DNA of 64,000 nucleotides from Medicago truncatula. Its lineage: Eukaryota > Streptophyta > Magnoliopsida > Fabales > Fabaceae. Position numbers and translations under genes: made by a program. Below are positions 1 through 11,197 of the stretch, piece by piece (position 1 is the first letter of the stretch; each line of letters begins with the position of its first letter). The notes beneath the pieces were generated by a model. That model saw only the letters and a list, made by a program, of their open reading frames with translations, did not search any database and was not told where the DNA came from. The stretch spans positions 9,248,001-9,312,000 of the forward strand of contig NC_053046.1 of NCBI RefSeq assembly GCF_003473485.1. Direction: 5' to 3'.

Positions 1-1371
1 TAAAATGATATATAATTTAAGACAAACATATTTTATTAGAATTAATGACATATAATTTAAGATAGAATGATTAATGTTGTATTCGTTGCATTAGGACTCT
101 AACTTTTTTCGGATCTAGATTAATTATGTTTCGATTAATTCCTTGAATAAGACTAAAAGTGATAGTCTGAGATAAAAGGAAAATCAAAAACTTAAAAACA
201 TTTTTAACTTTTGGTTGCAAATCACAAGATATTTTTTTTATTTTTTAAAGAAGAACATAGTCTTTAATCCTTTAATTTATTGGATAGGTAAAGAGTAAAT
301 TGATATTTTAATTGTTCATAAATCATATCTCAATTAATGTAAATATCGAAATTGTTAAACTGAACATGATGATCGAAGTTCAAACATCTCGTCCACTTAT
401 GTATGAGTTTTCAATGGCACTGCCATGCCGTCATCAATTCATTCTCTCGGTCAAACTATTTATTTTGTAAAGAAAAATTAATTTTTTAATTATATAATGT
501 CAATCAATTCATTCTCTCGGTCAAATTTTTTATTTGACTTTAACAAAGAGCTGGTTTATTTGATAAATTTTCATCAAAACATGTAAAAGATATACCTAAA
601 TTGTTTTTTCTTGCATCAACACAAGCATAATTCATATACAAATAATTCATATACAAATGTGATGCAAAATTTAATAAAAATACTAAATTAATCAATATTC
701 TATACGTTTAGGTTTGTTTGATAAGATATGTTTTTGAATTTATAACTTATGTCTTACATGCTCATTTGACTAAAATGACTTGTTTGATTACTATCATTTT
801 CTTATGAACTTATAACTTTTTTTTTTACTAGTTTACAATGTTTTTTATAAGCTCATTCTAATAGCTTAATCATTATTTATCTCAATTTTACCTTACAATC
901 GTAAACAAATATAATTAAATATATCATTTTTTCTATCATTTCATATTTCTTAGTTAGCTCAACCGTTAATTTTATCAATCAATATAAATTTAATAAACTA
1001 GTTTATCTATCAGCTCTTACTTTACCCATCAAATGTACACTACTGGTCTATTAACTATTCACTGTTTTTTTCAAACAAAATCTATGACTAAATTAATAGT
1101 ATTCTGATAATATAAGAACTAATTTATCCAAATTTACAATTTAAAAAGTTAAAATACCTATTTTTAAATACTTTTTAATTAAAAAAATGCCTATTTAGTA
1201 TTTATTGATGAATAATTGATTAGGTAAATAAAATAAGTTAACAACTAACAGTCTTACCAGCTTCATCTTAATCTCATCAATCATCATACATATACTGGAA
1301 ACAAGACCGATAGCTTAAATCACGTTCACGATGCGCACTACGCACCCTTTCCAATAAACAGTTAAATTAAC
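1..1371. other. Upstream non-coding region
   Basis: No gene could be recognised here. The stretch is AT-rich and carries a 23-bp direct repeat (separate entry). From about 700 to 1090 it has text typical of small legume DNA transposons (a GTTTGTTTGATAAG-like start and a TCAAACAAA-like end), but no clean inverted termini or target duplication could be fixed. The last 100 bases are the likely promoter of the following S-acyltransferase gene. Confidence 0.5.
433..525. repeat. 23-bp direct repeat, two copies
   Basis: The 23 bases at 433-455 recur exactly at 503-525 (core TTCATTCTCTCGGTCAAA), 70 bp apart. It is a local duplication of unknown origin, with no sign of function. Confidence 0.7.
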
Positions 1372-1390
1372 AGATTCATATAAATAAATA
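1351..1390 (+). promoter_or_regulatory. Putative PAT10-like promoter: CCAAT and TATA-like box
   Basis: A CCAAT pentamer lies at 1351-1355 and a TATAAATAAATA run at 1379-1390. They are about 150 and 120 bp upstream of the ATG at 1505. The spacing suits a plant core promoter with a 5' UTR near 90 bp. The transcription start itself cannot be seen. Confidence 0.45.
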
Positions 1391-1504
1391 AAAATCACTC
1401 TCTATCACCTTCACTCATTCATTTTCCCGAGAAAATTCATTTCTACTCAGAAAATTCCATTTTCCCGGGAAATCTCCGATGCAAATCCTTTCCTCCTTCC
1501 GCCG

Positions 1505-4500
1505 ATGATGACAATCGTTGATATATGCCGCCCTTCAACTCCCTTTCCGAATCAACCGATGGATCTATGCTTCCGTATTTCTCCTTGCCTCGCTGATCCT
1601 GGTTCGCGCTTAATCGATTTATTGTTTTTAAACTTAATTATAATTATTCTGTTTAATTCGATTTTGCATGCTGAATTGTGAATGTTGTCTGTGATTACTG
1701 TGAGTTTCGATTTTCTGCAATTTTTTTTGGTGTAATTGTTTATTTGTTTGATGAATTTTAGCTCGAAGGTCTTCATCGTGCTTGAAGCTGCTCTTGCTGG
1801 TGGTTCATCTGATTTATGCAGGTGTTCTTTTCTTATTCGATGGAGATTTAATTGAGAAGACTAAGAAAGAACCGTGGTACGTTTTTTCTTGCCTCATTGT
1901 GTATTCTATAATTGAAGCTGCATTTCCTGGATGTTGTTAATTACGTCGCAGTTTAGTGGAAATGCTTGTGAAAAAGGAGATGTGAAATCTTAATAACTGA
2001 GTTTTTTTAGTATCAGTTTAGGCAATTTTTCTTCAGAAATACATTTAGGCTCTGTTTGATATAAAATAATCCTTATTGTATAGCGGATAGTTGATAAGCT
2101 AGCGTATAACAGACGAGCTTATAGTGGATAGTTGATAAGCTAGCTAATAGCAGATAAACCAGCTGATTGGATATCGATAAGCTTACAAGTCATAAATTAA
2201 CTTAAAAGTTCTTGTACACAAGAAATCCAAAACTGTCCTCTTAGTTTAGCTGACTGGTACTTGTGCTAGTTCAAAACACACCTTAAACTGACATGCAATG
2301 AATTTTTAAATAAAATCAAATTCTATATGTTCTACACAAGGGATGAAATGAAGATTATATGTATAATGGGTCTGTTAGTTGTCTTATCGTGTCGGCAGAA
2401 GAAATTAGCAACAATTGATTCTTTTGAGAAGGACATATTGCAACCTATTCTTTCCTTGCTTCTGTCAAGTAATATGAGGAATGCGCTGAAGTTTGAATAA
2501 AATCTATCATTTGTAGATCAATGTGTGGATACTAAGGAAAATTCTAGTTTAAATATTATGAATATATGATTTAGTGCTTCCAAGCAGTTTTAGATAATTG
2601 CTTAATTTTCTTACTTTCTATTTTTAACTTGATTTTGTTTCAGGTACACTGCTTTATACTTGCTGCTGTTTGTTGTTACTTTAGTACAATACTTTGCTAC
2701 ATCTGTTTCTAATCCAGGGTAATACAACAATTTATTTCCTTTCGGTAAAATCCATATTGACTGCGTTGGGGAACAGTGTTTTTTAAAATCCCTGAAATAA
2801 ATTTATATCTTCTCTTCCCGGTGTGATTTATTTTCCTTTGCTATTTTATAATGTACAGTTATGTCCTTGATGCGATGATGGAGATTAATAAGAAAAATGT
2901 AGTACACACAAAGACACCAGAAACATCAAAGTAAGAAACCATCCTTTCCCCATTTTAAAATTTATCATTAAAAATAAGAATCTGATAACACGTGAAGTAA
3001 ATTTATGTTTGGGTTTCATCTAACTATTTATATTCAATTTCTGAATGCTTAAGCAAAGTCAACCAGCTTTAGGCAAAAATGGGAGCTTTGTAATTTCGAT
3101 GGAGGGAAATCAGACTGGAAAATGTGTTGCCGGGAGTAATGCAACATATTGGTCAAAGTTGGTGGCAGAATTGTATCCTCCAGCATCAACAATCAGGTAG
3201 ATATCCATCCATAAGATCTTTGATTCCATACACCGTCAATCAATTTCATACGAATTATTATTTCCTTGCAGAACATGGACGTGCACCTACTGCAATGTGG
3301 AGCAGGTATTACGAACGGCGATATGTAATTTAATTTGTATTATGTCATGATATTGATAAGTCATTTATTTTTTAGTGATTCCTTAATGCATATTTCAGTG
3401 ATAGTGTGGCATTTGTTTGATGGGTTCAGTACTCAATTTCATTCTGTACAGCAGTATATTAAATGCAGTACCATAAACCAATTATATAACACATGCTTAA
3501 TAAGTAGGTAGCAGTTACTAACAATTAGGGATTTGGTGGATTCTTATGTAATTGTGATTGATCCCTGTATACCCTAGTCTGTGATTATAAATAAGAGCCA
3601 TACATGCACTTGTTGTAACACACAACATTCATACATATTATTCTACAATAATAATACCTTGTCATGTCTTAAAGTATCTTTATTGAATAATTAAGCATAG
3701 TCACCAGATTATAAATAATTTTGGTGAACTTTCCCAATTGCTATTCATAATATACCTTGTCATGTCTTAAAGTATCTTTATTGAATAATTAAGCATAGTC
3801 ACCAGATTATATTGGATTTTGATGTAAATTTATCATGCCTTGTAAGAGAAAGAATGCAGCTTGATGTCAACACTTAGTTTTGTGTTATTAGTTTCGACAT
3901 TCGACTTTCGACCTAAAGTGATTGTTTAAATTCAGTAAAAGTTCTAGAATGAATTTTTCATGCTGGATTGTGTGCTTGTAACATAAGCATTAGAAAACAA
4001 TATTTCCATCGAAATCTAGGTGATGTATTGTGCTTCACTTTACGAATTACCTTTTCCTTATGTTCTAATATTACTTTCAGCACATTAGGAGTTCTTTCTT
4101 TGTACCATGAATACTCGACACATTCTCTTTCGCTACACTATATTTTGTGTTCTAATAATTTATCTTCTTGATTTTGTGCTAATTTATTTTGTTGATGCCC
4201 ATTGTGCAGCCTCCACGGGCAAAGCATTGTCATGATTGTGACAAATGTGTTCTTCAGTTTGACCACCACTGTGTTTGGCTGGGAAACTGCATTGGCCAGC
4301 GTAATCATTGTCAATTTTGGTGAGTTGATAATGTAGAAATATGGAATTTCATTTTTACTAAAAATGTAATATTAGCTTGATGCTATTATTTTAACTACTA
4401 CTAGTGATATTTAGCTGAAGTACAAGTGGCCTGGAAAAGCAATTGTTCACCACATATTATCGGTAGTGCCTTTGTTTGTTTGTTGCATGATTCATAATTT

Positions 4501-7500
4501 TCTTGTTGCAATATGCATCATGGTAGTCAAATCTATCATGTATCGTTCGACCACTTTTTTGAATCGTGTATTTATCGTATTGTGTATCGTAAGATACATA
4601 AACAAAAAAAATACGACTTTAAATATCATATATAAACTCCAAAATACTTCACAAATATCATATATAAACTTCTAAATACTTCAAAACTCAAGTCATAATC
4701 AAAATTAAATAACATAAAGCACCCTTAATTCAATCAAAATCAAACATATAGAGTGTAGAGAAACAGAGCGTGTATGTGTTGGAAGCCATAAAGGAAGAGA
4801 AGGTGAGTGGCTTTTGGGAATAGCTCCAAATTAATTGGTAGGTTACAAAACAAAACTCTTGAATACAAAATGGTTCACCTGCAATATCTGATGGGTCACA
4901 TAAACCCGGCCCAAGAAAACCGGGTAAATTTGGGATTTTTTGACGAGTGCAAAACCCGACCCTGTTCCAGAACTGATTCATAAAAAACGGAAAAAAATTT
5001 GGAATTTTTTCCGGGTTGCGCAACCCGAGCTGGTTTCTGCAACTGAAACGCAAATGTCACAGTATTGTAGGATACTAGATTGAATCGGGATACATGGGAT
5101 ACGCCCGCGATACATGGGATACAAACACTGATACGTATCGCCAATGGCTGTTTTCGTATTGTATCTGGATACATATCGTGGGATACTAACTACACTGATA
5201 TGCATCACTATTCATTTTCTTAAAAAATAGAAATGAGTTTGATAAACTTAGAAACATACTTAGAAACATGACTTGAGCATGTTATCCTTGCACTATTCAT
5301 TTATTTATTTTTACAGCATATGTGCTTTTATTTTCCTATTGGGTTATATGTCCTACTAAGTACTATTTGGATTAATAATTATAGACGGTTCTAAGCTACA
5401 TTTATATGTATGTGTACGAAAGCACCTTAATGTATTACTTTACAGCTTTACTTGAACACTTGTAGAACTGATGAATGGAAATGTTAGCTTATGTTCTCCA
5501 TCTAACAATAATTTTCCAAAGTTGGGCAATGATGCTACTAATTTTATCAGTTCCTTTGTATCTTCGTATAAATATATTTTTGTCACTAAAAATTTTCCTC
5601 CTTTCTGTCAAAATACTTTAGGTGGTACCTATGTGAAGAGACGGCAGTGTGCATCTGGACTGGCTTCATGTATATTTCACACCTGAAGGCTCACATTACA
5701 AGTGTTTGGTATGATTTCTTTTGAATGATTTGGGATGAATGTTGAAACTCTTAGACTCGCTTAAGATTAAAATGCTGGAAAATCATTATCAGTCGAATCC
5801 CCCCTTCGTTAAATTGACATGTACATCAGGGGTTTGGGTGGGGGGCATCTATAGTCATATCCTCATGAGTGTAGAGGATGATTCTGTGTTTAGAACCTGG
5901 TAAGTCAATAACCTTACCTTTTTGCCTAGGCTTACCTTCTCTTGACACCAATGTAATGTTACTGGCTGCAGTTGGTGGTAATTAGGGATAAAAATCAGAT
6001 AAATTAATGTTGTTGATGATCGTATACTTTTTCTGTTCAAATAGGAACATGCTCTTTGTATTATCTTTTTTACTATCATATTTGTTGTTATTGGTTGGTT
6101 TATGATAGGACATTACATTATGACATAATTTGATCCATGTAACCGACCCCACTTAGTGGGATAAGGCTTGATTGTTGTTGTATTTGTTGTTATTGGTTGA
6201 GTTTCGTGTTGGTGTACTAGATATCCAGGGATTTTTATTTAGTGAGAGTCACACGGAATTCACCTAATGATACTTTGATGGAGAATATGTTTCTCACATC
6301 CCTCTTGTACTTTATATGACTTATGAATTCTGTCATAATCCAAAGGAAAAAAGTCCATTCCTCCTTCTCTCTGTATATTTTGTAATCTGAAATTGGATGC
6401 TCAATTTTTTGGCTGTCAGGTGGCAGGATGCGATCATGATACTACTGTTGATCACTCTGTCCATTTGCCTTATATTTCTGCTTCTCCTACTGATATTTCA
6501 TAGGTAATACTTGCAATTATTTATGTTATCAGACTGCATTTATGTGTCTGCTTCTGTTTCTTACCTGTTAAATACTTATACAATTTTTGTACAATTCTAA
6601 TAGAAAATGAATGTTAAATTAAAAAGAATGAATAAATATTTTATTGAATTAACCCTAATTCCAATCCACGGCTGTGGGGTACAGAACCATCTTTCGTCAG
6701 AATTTTAATGAATGGAAGAATGCCAGCATTTTTCAGGAGACCTGGACTATTCCAAAATCCAACCTAAAATCAATAATCTGATTATCTGAGTACCCTATCT
6801 ATCACTTTACTTGTCTTATAAATTCCTTCTATTTCTGTTTTTTCGTTTTTATTGGGGGAGGATTCTATGTCGGAAGCATTACCATTATTTGATTTTGATC
6901 CTTGCAAGTGAAATTTTATCTGACAGCTGTAAGATCAGCGATGTTATATGGAACAGAGTGTTGGATGGTAAAAAACTAACACAAGAATAAAATAAGCTGA
7001 GCAGAGATGGAAATGTTGCATTGGATGTGTGGTAAGACTAGACGGGATAGGATTATAAATGACAACATTAGAGAGTTGGAGAAGCATCTATAGTAGAAAA
7101 ATGACGAGAACTCGACTTAGGTGTTTTGAGCATGTAGAGAGAAGACTTGTAGATTCTGTAGTAACGAGAGTAGATCAGATCACTAGAGGCAGAGGAAGAC
7201 CTAGAAAAACTAAGAGAAACTATTAAGAAAGATATAGAGATTAATGAGCTGGATCGAAATATGGTTTATGATAGAACATTATGGCATAATTTGATCCATG
7301 TAGCCGACCCACTTAGTGGGATAAGGCTTAGTTTCTACATATTATGGCGTAATTTTATCCTTGCATGTGAAATGGAACGTGCTCCTCGTGTTCCTGCTTT
7401 TGTGTTCTACACATTTTAGTTTATATATTTGAATGTTTTCATTCCATCATCTTGATGCTGCACGATCAATAAACCGTGTATTTTATCTAATGAAGACTAA

Positions 7501-8321
7501 ATGGATCCATCTCTGGACCATAAACTATTTGTTTCAAGGAGTTTAACTTAAATTCAATTATCCTGATTTTCAGAATCCAATTTATGATACTTGGGAGGTT
7601 TTGAGAATCAAAGTTTAGAAGAAATGGCTAGAAAAAATGTATCAAGTGTTCGAAAAAAGGATGTATAACAGAATTACCTTTTGGCTTATAAGTTGTTGAA
7701 TGAGTTTGCTACCATTTGCATCTAATCTAAATATTAGGAGTTCATTCTGTCAATATAACCATATGTTAAATAAAATATCAATGTTGTTCGTCCTTTTTAT
7801 ACTCTGGCGTTTTATCTCCACCATGTTGACTTTATGGTTGAGCATCCTGGTTCAACACAGTAAGAGTATCACTGTTTGTCTTTTTGCAGTTACCTAATTC
7901 TGACAAATCAGACTACCTATGAACTTGTAAGGAGAAGACGGATTCCTTATCTAAGGTTAGATAAGTAGTCCTCTTATATTTTTGTATTTATTTCGTATTT
8001 TTAACTTAATGATCTAAAGATAACATTTTGGTGGAACGTGATTCTGTTTTGTGTTGCACTTCTTTTAATGTTTCCGCTATATGTGTATGTTGATGGTAAA
8101 TGCTTAGATGTCTGTTTTTTCGGGATATCTATGTTAAGCACATTATATTAATCTGCAGGGCGGTTCCAGAACGAGTACATCCTTTCAGTAAAGGAGTTTG
8201 TAGAAATATATACAACTTCTGCTGCTCATTTGGTTTAGAACGAATACCTACCCCACAAGAGATAGAGGAAAATTCAAGGCCATACACATGCTTGGATGTT
8301 GCAACATGTCGGTGTTGCTGA
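1505..8321 (+). CDS. PAT10: DHHC protein S-acyltransferase, PAT10 type (11 exons, 346 aa)
   Basis: Integral-membrane enzyme that transfers palmitate to protein cysteines; Arabidopsis PAT10 acts at Golgi and tonoplast (family knowledge). Exons: 1505-1601, 1762-1876, 2644-2718, 2859-2930, 3059-3196, 3272-3305, 4210-4319, 5622-5708, 6420-6503, 7890-7955, 8159-8321. All introns are GT/AG and the sum is 1041 nt without a stop. Two hydrophobic segments lie in exons 2-3. An NPG version of the DPG motif follows at the exon 3/4 junction. The cysteine-rich domain begins with C170 and C173, and the catalytic DHHC is at 195-198. A transmembrane pair follows, then TTYE (the TTxE motif) near 279-282, and a cysteine-rich tail ending CRCC as in Arabidopsis PAT10. 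Start chosen as the first ATG in frame with the CLADP segment; a second ATG follows at once. Introns carry transposon debris listed separately. Length fits the roughly 340-aa homologue. Confidence 0.93.
2081..2144. repeat. 23-bp imperfect tandem repeat in intron 2
   Basis: Positions 2081-2103 and 2122-2144 match at 22 of 23 bases (core GGATAGTTGATAAGCTAGC). They lie inside about 250 bp that reads like a small non-autonomous element (start near 2046 GGCTCTGTTTGATA). Clear inverted termini could not be defined. Confidence 0.5.
3478..3653 (+). mobile_element. Possible solo-LTR fragment in intron 6
   Basis: The text has LTR character: a TATAAATAAGAGCC promoter-like box near 3590, then GTAACACACAACATTC and CTACAATAATAA, as in the R/U5 part of plant copia LTRs. 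Neither boundary nor a target duplication could be fixed, so the call is tentative. Confidence 0.25.
3654..3811. repeat. 60-bp direct duplication in intron 6
   Basis: Positions 3654-3713 and 3752-3811 are the same 60-bp text, 98 bp apart, with no difference seen by eye. The identity suggests a recent duplication. It lies directly after the LTR-like stretch. Confidence 0.8.
4520..5197. mobile_element. MULE-like non-autonomous element in intron 7
   Basis: The 9-mer ATATGCATC occurs directly before (4511-4519) and directly after (5198-5206) this 678-bp block. That is the target duplication length of Mutator-like elements. The ends are weakly inverted: GTAGTCAAATCTATC on the left, and GTAGTTAGTATCC when the right end is read on the other strand. 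Subterminal parts are rich in GTATC/GATAC motifs in opposite orientation. The middle holds two related copies of an AAATTTGGGATTTTTT/AACCCG-type segment. No transposase is present. The termini are poor, so the superfamily rests mainly on the 9-bp duplication. Confidence 0.65.
6083..6190 (+). mobile_element. RTE-type LINE 3' tail in intron 8
   Basis: This is the end of a plant RTE-type retrotransposon. It reads GATCCATGTAACCGACCCC, then ACTTAGTGGGATAAGGCTT, followed by a TTGTTG-rich tail. Only the last codons and tail remain, as in 5'-truncated insertions. It has the same orientation as the host gene. Confidence 0.75.
6925..7335 (+). mobile_element. RTE-type LINE remnant (reverse transcriptase C-terminal end) in intron 9
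   Basis: With frame corrections this reads as the conserved end of plant RTE-type polyproteins: a LYGTECW-like block, [10 protein letters not shown], a (G)HVERR-like block, an RGRGRPRK motif, an arginine/glutamate-rich stretch with LIHVADPT, and a GGGATAAGGCTT end. It carries stops and frameshifts. The tail matches the shorter relic at 6083-6190, so two members of one family hit neighbouring introns. Non-functional. Confidence 0.8.
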
Positions 8322-10649
8322 TGGTTTATGTTTTGTATAAGTAGAAGTCTTTTCCTCAAACAACAGCATATTTGTGAGTGCATAGAGTATGTCAATGCAT
8401 CTGTTTGATTAGATAATTAGATGTTCATTTTAGGCTATTAACGATGCGATTTCTCTTCTATCATTCATTCTTTGCTAATTTTTGAAGGTGACTTTCAAGT
8501 TTATTGTATAGGTGCAGTGCTAGTATGTTCTTTTTGCTTTAAAGTTATTATTTTTTAGACCAGGATATTTAGCTAATATCAAATTGATTGTTGTAATGAA
8601 ATGCAATGGACAATAGAATATTTAAGGTGCATATTTGGGAGAAGTTGAAGTGGCAACCTTTGTGATCATCCAAATGTTAATATGCCGAGTGGCAAAAGAA
8701 AGACTTAGCATATATCAGAATACCCTATTTATTATGTTTCCATAAGTGATTAGCAAATCAAATTTTAGAACTTGCAATATTTGAGATTATACTTCGGCTT
8801 AGTTCTTTCCAAGTCTTTGTAGAACACAATGCTGCTAATCAAACTCTTATCTTTCCTTGCCAGAAAGGGGAAGATTGTAAAATTAGTTAACCAGCTGGTC
8901 TTGTAGCTTTAAATTGTATTTGTCAACTGTCAGTTATACACCTGTGCAGACGTTCTTTTTCACTTGTAGGCGTCACAGTAGGTTATCCATGACGCAGAAG
9001 CGAAAGTCTTGTGGGCGTGGCTTCTATATAACCATGGTAAATGCCAATATCTCCCACTTTCTTTGGTCCAAAAGCACCTCTTCAAGTACTTCAAAATGGG
9101 ATAATTTTACAGCATTACCAATCAATGCGATGAGAATTTATCAACTTTATTTTTGAATTATCTCCACTTAGTTTGTGTTTAACTTTCATTTATTTTCATA
9201 GCATCACTTTTGCTAAAAATAATGACATTCATGCCTTTAGACAATTTTTGTTTTCAAACGTTTACAAAATCGGCTCGTTTGACAAATGGGAACGCAACTA
9301 TCAAGTTGGTAAAACCATGTAGAAAATCGTGGTATATCACAAACTCAGACTATACGACTAGTCGACTATCATCACTGAACCATAACAATAACGACTCTAA
9401 TTGCCACCAACAAGCATACGAAATAGACAAATGGTAAATATGATGTCATGACTCGTGACTGCTTTAGCTAAAGAGATAGAGAAAGAAGAAAATGGATCCC
9501 ATGCAGAGGACTTTAAATTAAAGTTCAACATTTATCTGTCTTATAATGTAAAACCAATATGCATGCAAAAAATATTAAGTCTCACCTGTCTGTTTCTCAA
9601 CAGTCAACAAAATAATGAAGTAACTTGGTGTACAAATCCATTCATGCAAAAAGTTCACAGAATGTGGTCGTTTTCATCCAGATATTAATAGCATCATCAT
9701 ACAAATATGCCTTAGTTATTCGAGTAATTTCTTTTTCCTTTTTCAAACTACATTATTGCTTTCTTCCACTGGCCTGCCCTGTGGTGTCAAATAAGTCACC
9801 GCATTGAAAATGATTTGAAGCTTCACTTTTCAAACATCCAAGACAAATGAAAATGTAAGATCATATATTGTTTAGGGTAAACTTTTGATGCACTGACATG
9901 TCATGTGATCGGTGTAAATTGTTTTCCTCCGTCCCTATCATACGTCATTTTATATGGGACTTTTAAGAAATTACTACTATTAAAGTGGAACATTTTTAAT
10001 GATATTGTAATTTGCAATTAGATAACACTGTCAAAACTATTTACACTAATAACATTCTATATTAAAAACTAATAACATTCTATTTTTTTTAGTCAAAACC
10101 TCTATATAATAATTTCAACTTGTCAAATCATGCAATGCTAAATTCACCAACAAAAATAAAATAAAATCATGCAATGCTAAAAGTAAAAGGAAACTAAGGA
10201 ACAAAAGAAAACATCTTGAAAACAAGAATGTGAATCAAAATTCATGAAACATCAGTTGATTATGACCACCATTTTCACTTTTCAATAGCAAGGAAAATAA
10301 ACATGACATTATTAGAAGAAGAAAAAATCTAAATTCCACAAAATAATTATAATAGAATCCATAGTGAAAAAGTAAGCTTATTTTAACCTACTCAACAACT
10401 CCCATTGACACATCTAATCTAACCATACTCGCACGCTGAAGTTTAATTTTTTTTTTTTTCTTTCTTTGTAATGGTTCACTGTTGATATCTTAAATACCAC
10501 AAATATCATGATTATTTTAGCATAAACATAACTACATATGGGGTGGACAATTTTGGGTACAAAATTAAAGACAACATGATCAATCATCTTCTTAATTTCC
10601 TCCATATATAATTTCCCTTGTAGTTTTTTTCCTCTTTGTGTAATCAAAA
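8322..10649. other. Intergenic, PAT10 type to first transporter
   Basis: No gene recognised. The first few hundred bases are presumably the 3' UTR of the S-acyltransferase. A 5'-half copy of a Stowaway-like MITE begins at 9937 (CTCCGTCCCTATCATACG); its other end was not found. The last 250 bases are the probable 3' UTR of the minus-strand transporter. Short open frames here lack any recognisable protein features. Confidence 0.6.
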
Positions 10650-11166
10650 CTACTTAGGGTCAAAAAAACTCACTTTAACACCCGTACGAACAATAACATA
10701 TATGCTAGCAGCAATCAATATGCCACTAAGACCAATACCAAATGTTCCCAAGAACCAATTGAGGCACCACATAACACTGTATTTTTTTGGCTTCTTTATT
10801 TCGAGCCACATAAAACATGGGTACGCTAATGTCACTGGCAATGCTACTCCTCCAATTAAACCAGCCAAGCTAGCCAAAAATGGTGTTGCCACTCCTATGA
10901 AGAAGGATAAAAATCCTGAGAAGATTCGAATACTTGACCGGAGCCACCATGGACATGGCTTATTCATTTTTGTTGTGTATTTTGATTCCATGTCATCGAA
11001 AATTGGCATGCCGTAGATTTGGAATGAACACAAACAATTCACTACTACAAAGAAGCTGGTTAATCCAAGCACAAATCTTGATATGTCATGGGAATGGAAT
11101 TTGTATAGTGCTGTGAGCATTCCTCCATTTTCAGGAATCTGTACATTTTGAATCATGTGTATAAAT

Positions 11167-11197
<31 letters not shown>

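Noticed and set aside
4730..5208. Three overlapping minus-strand frames in PAT10-type intron 7
   Set aside because: They fall in the inverted-repeat MULE-like insertion and have no protein features.
10636..11016. 126-codon plus-strand frame (and the similar 120-codon frame at 26769-27131)
   Set aside because: Antisense shadow of the last exons of the two transporter genes; the conserved reading is on the minus strand.
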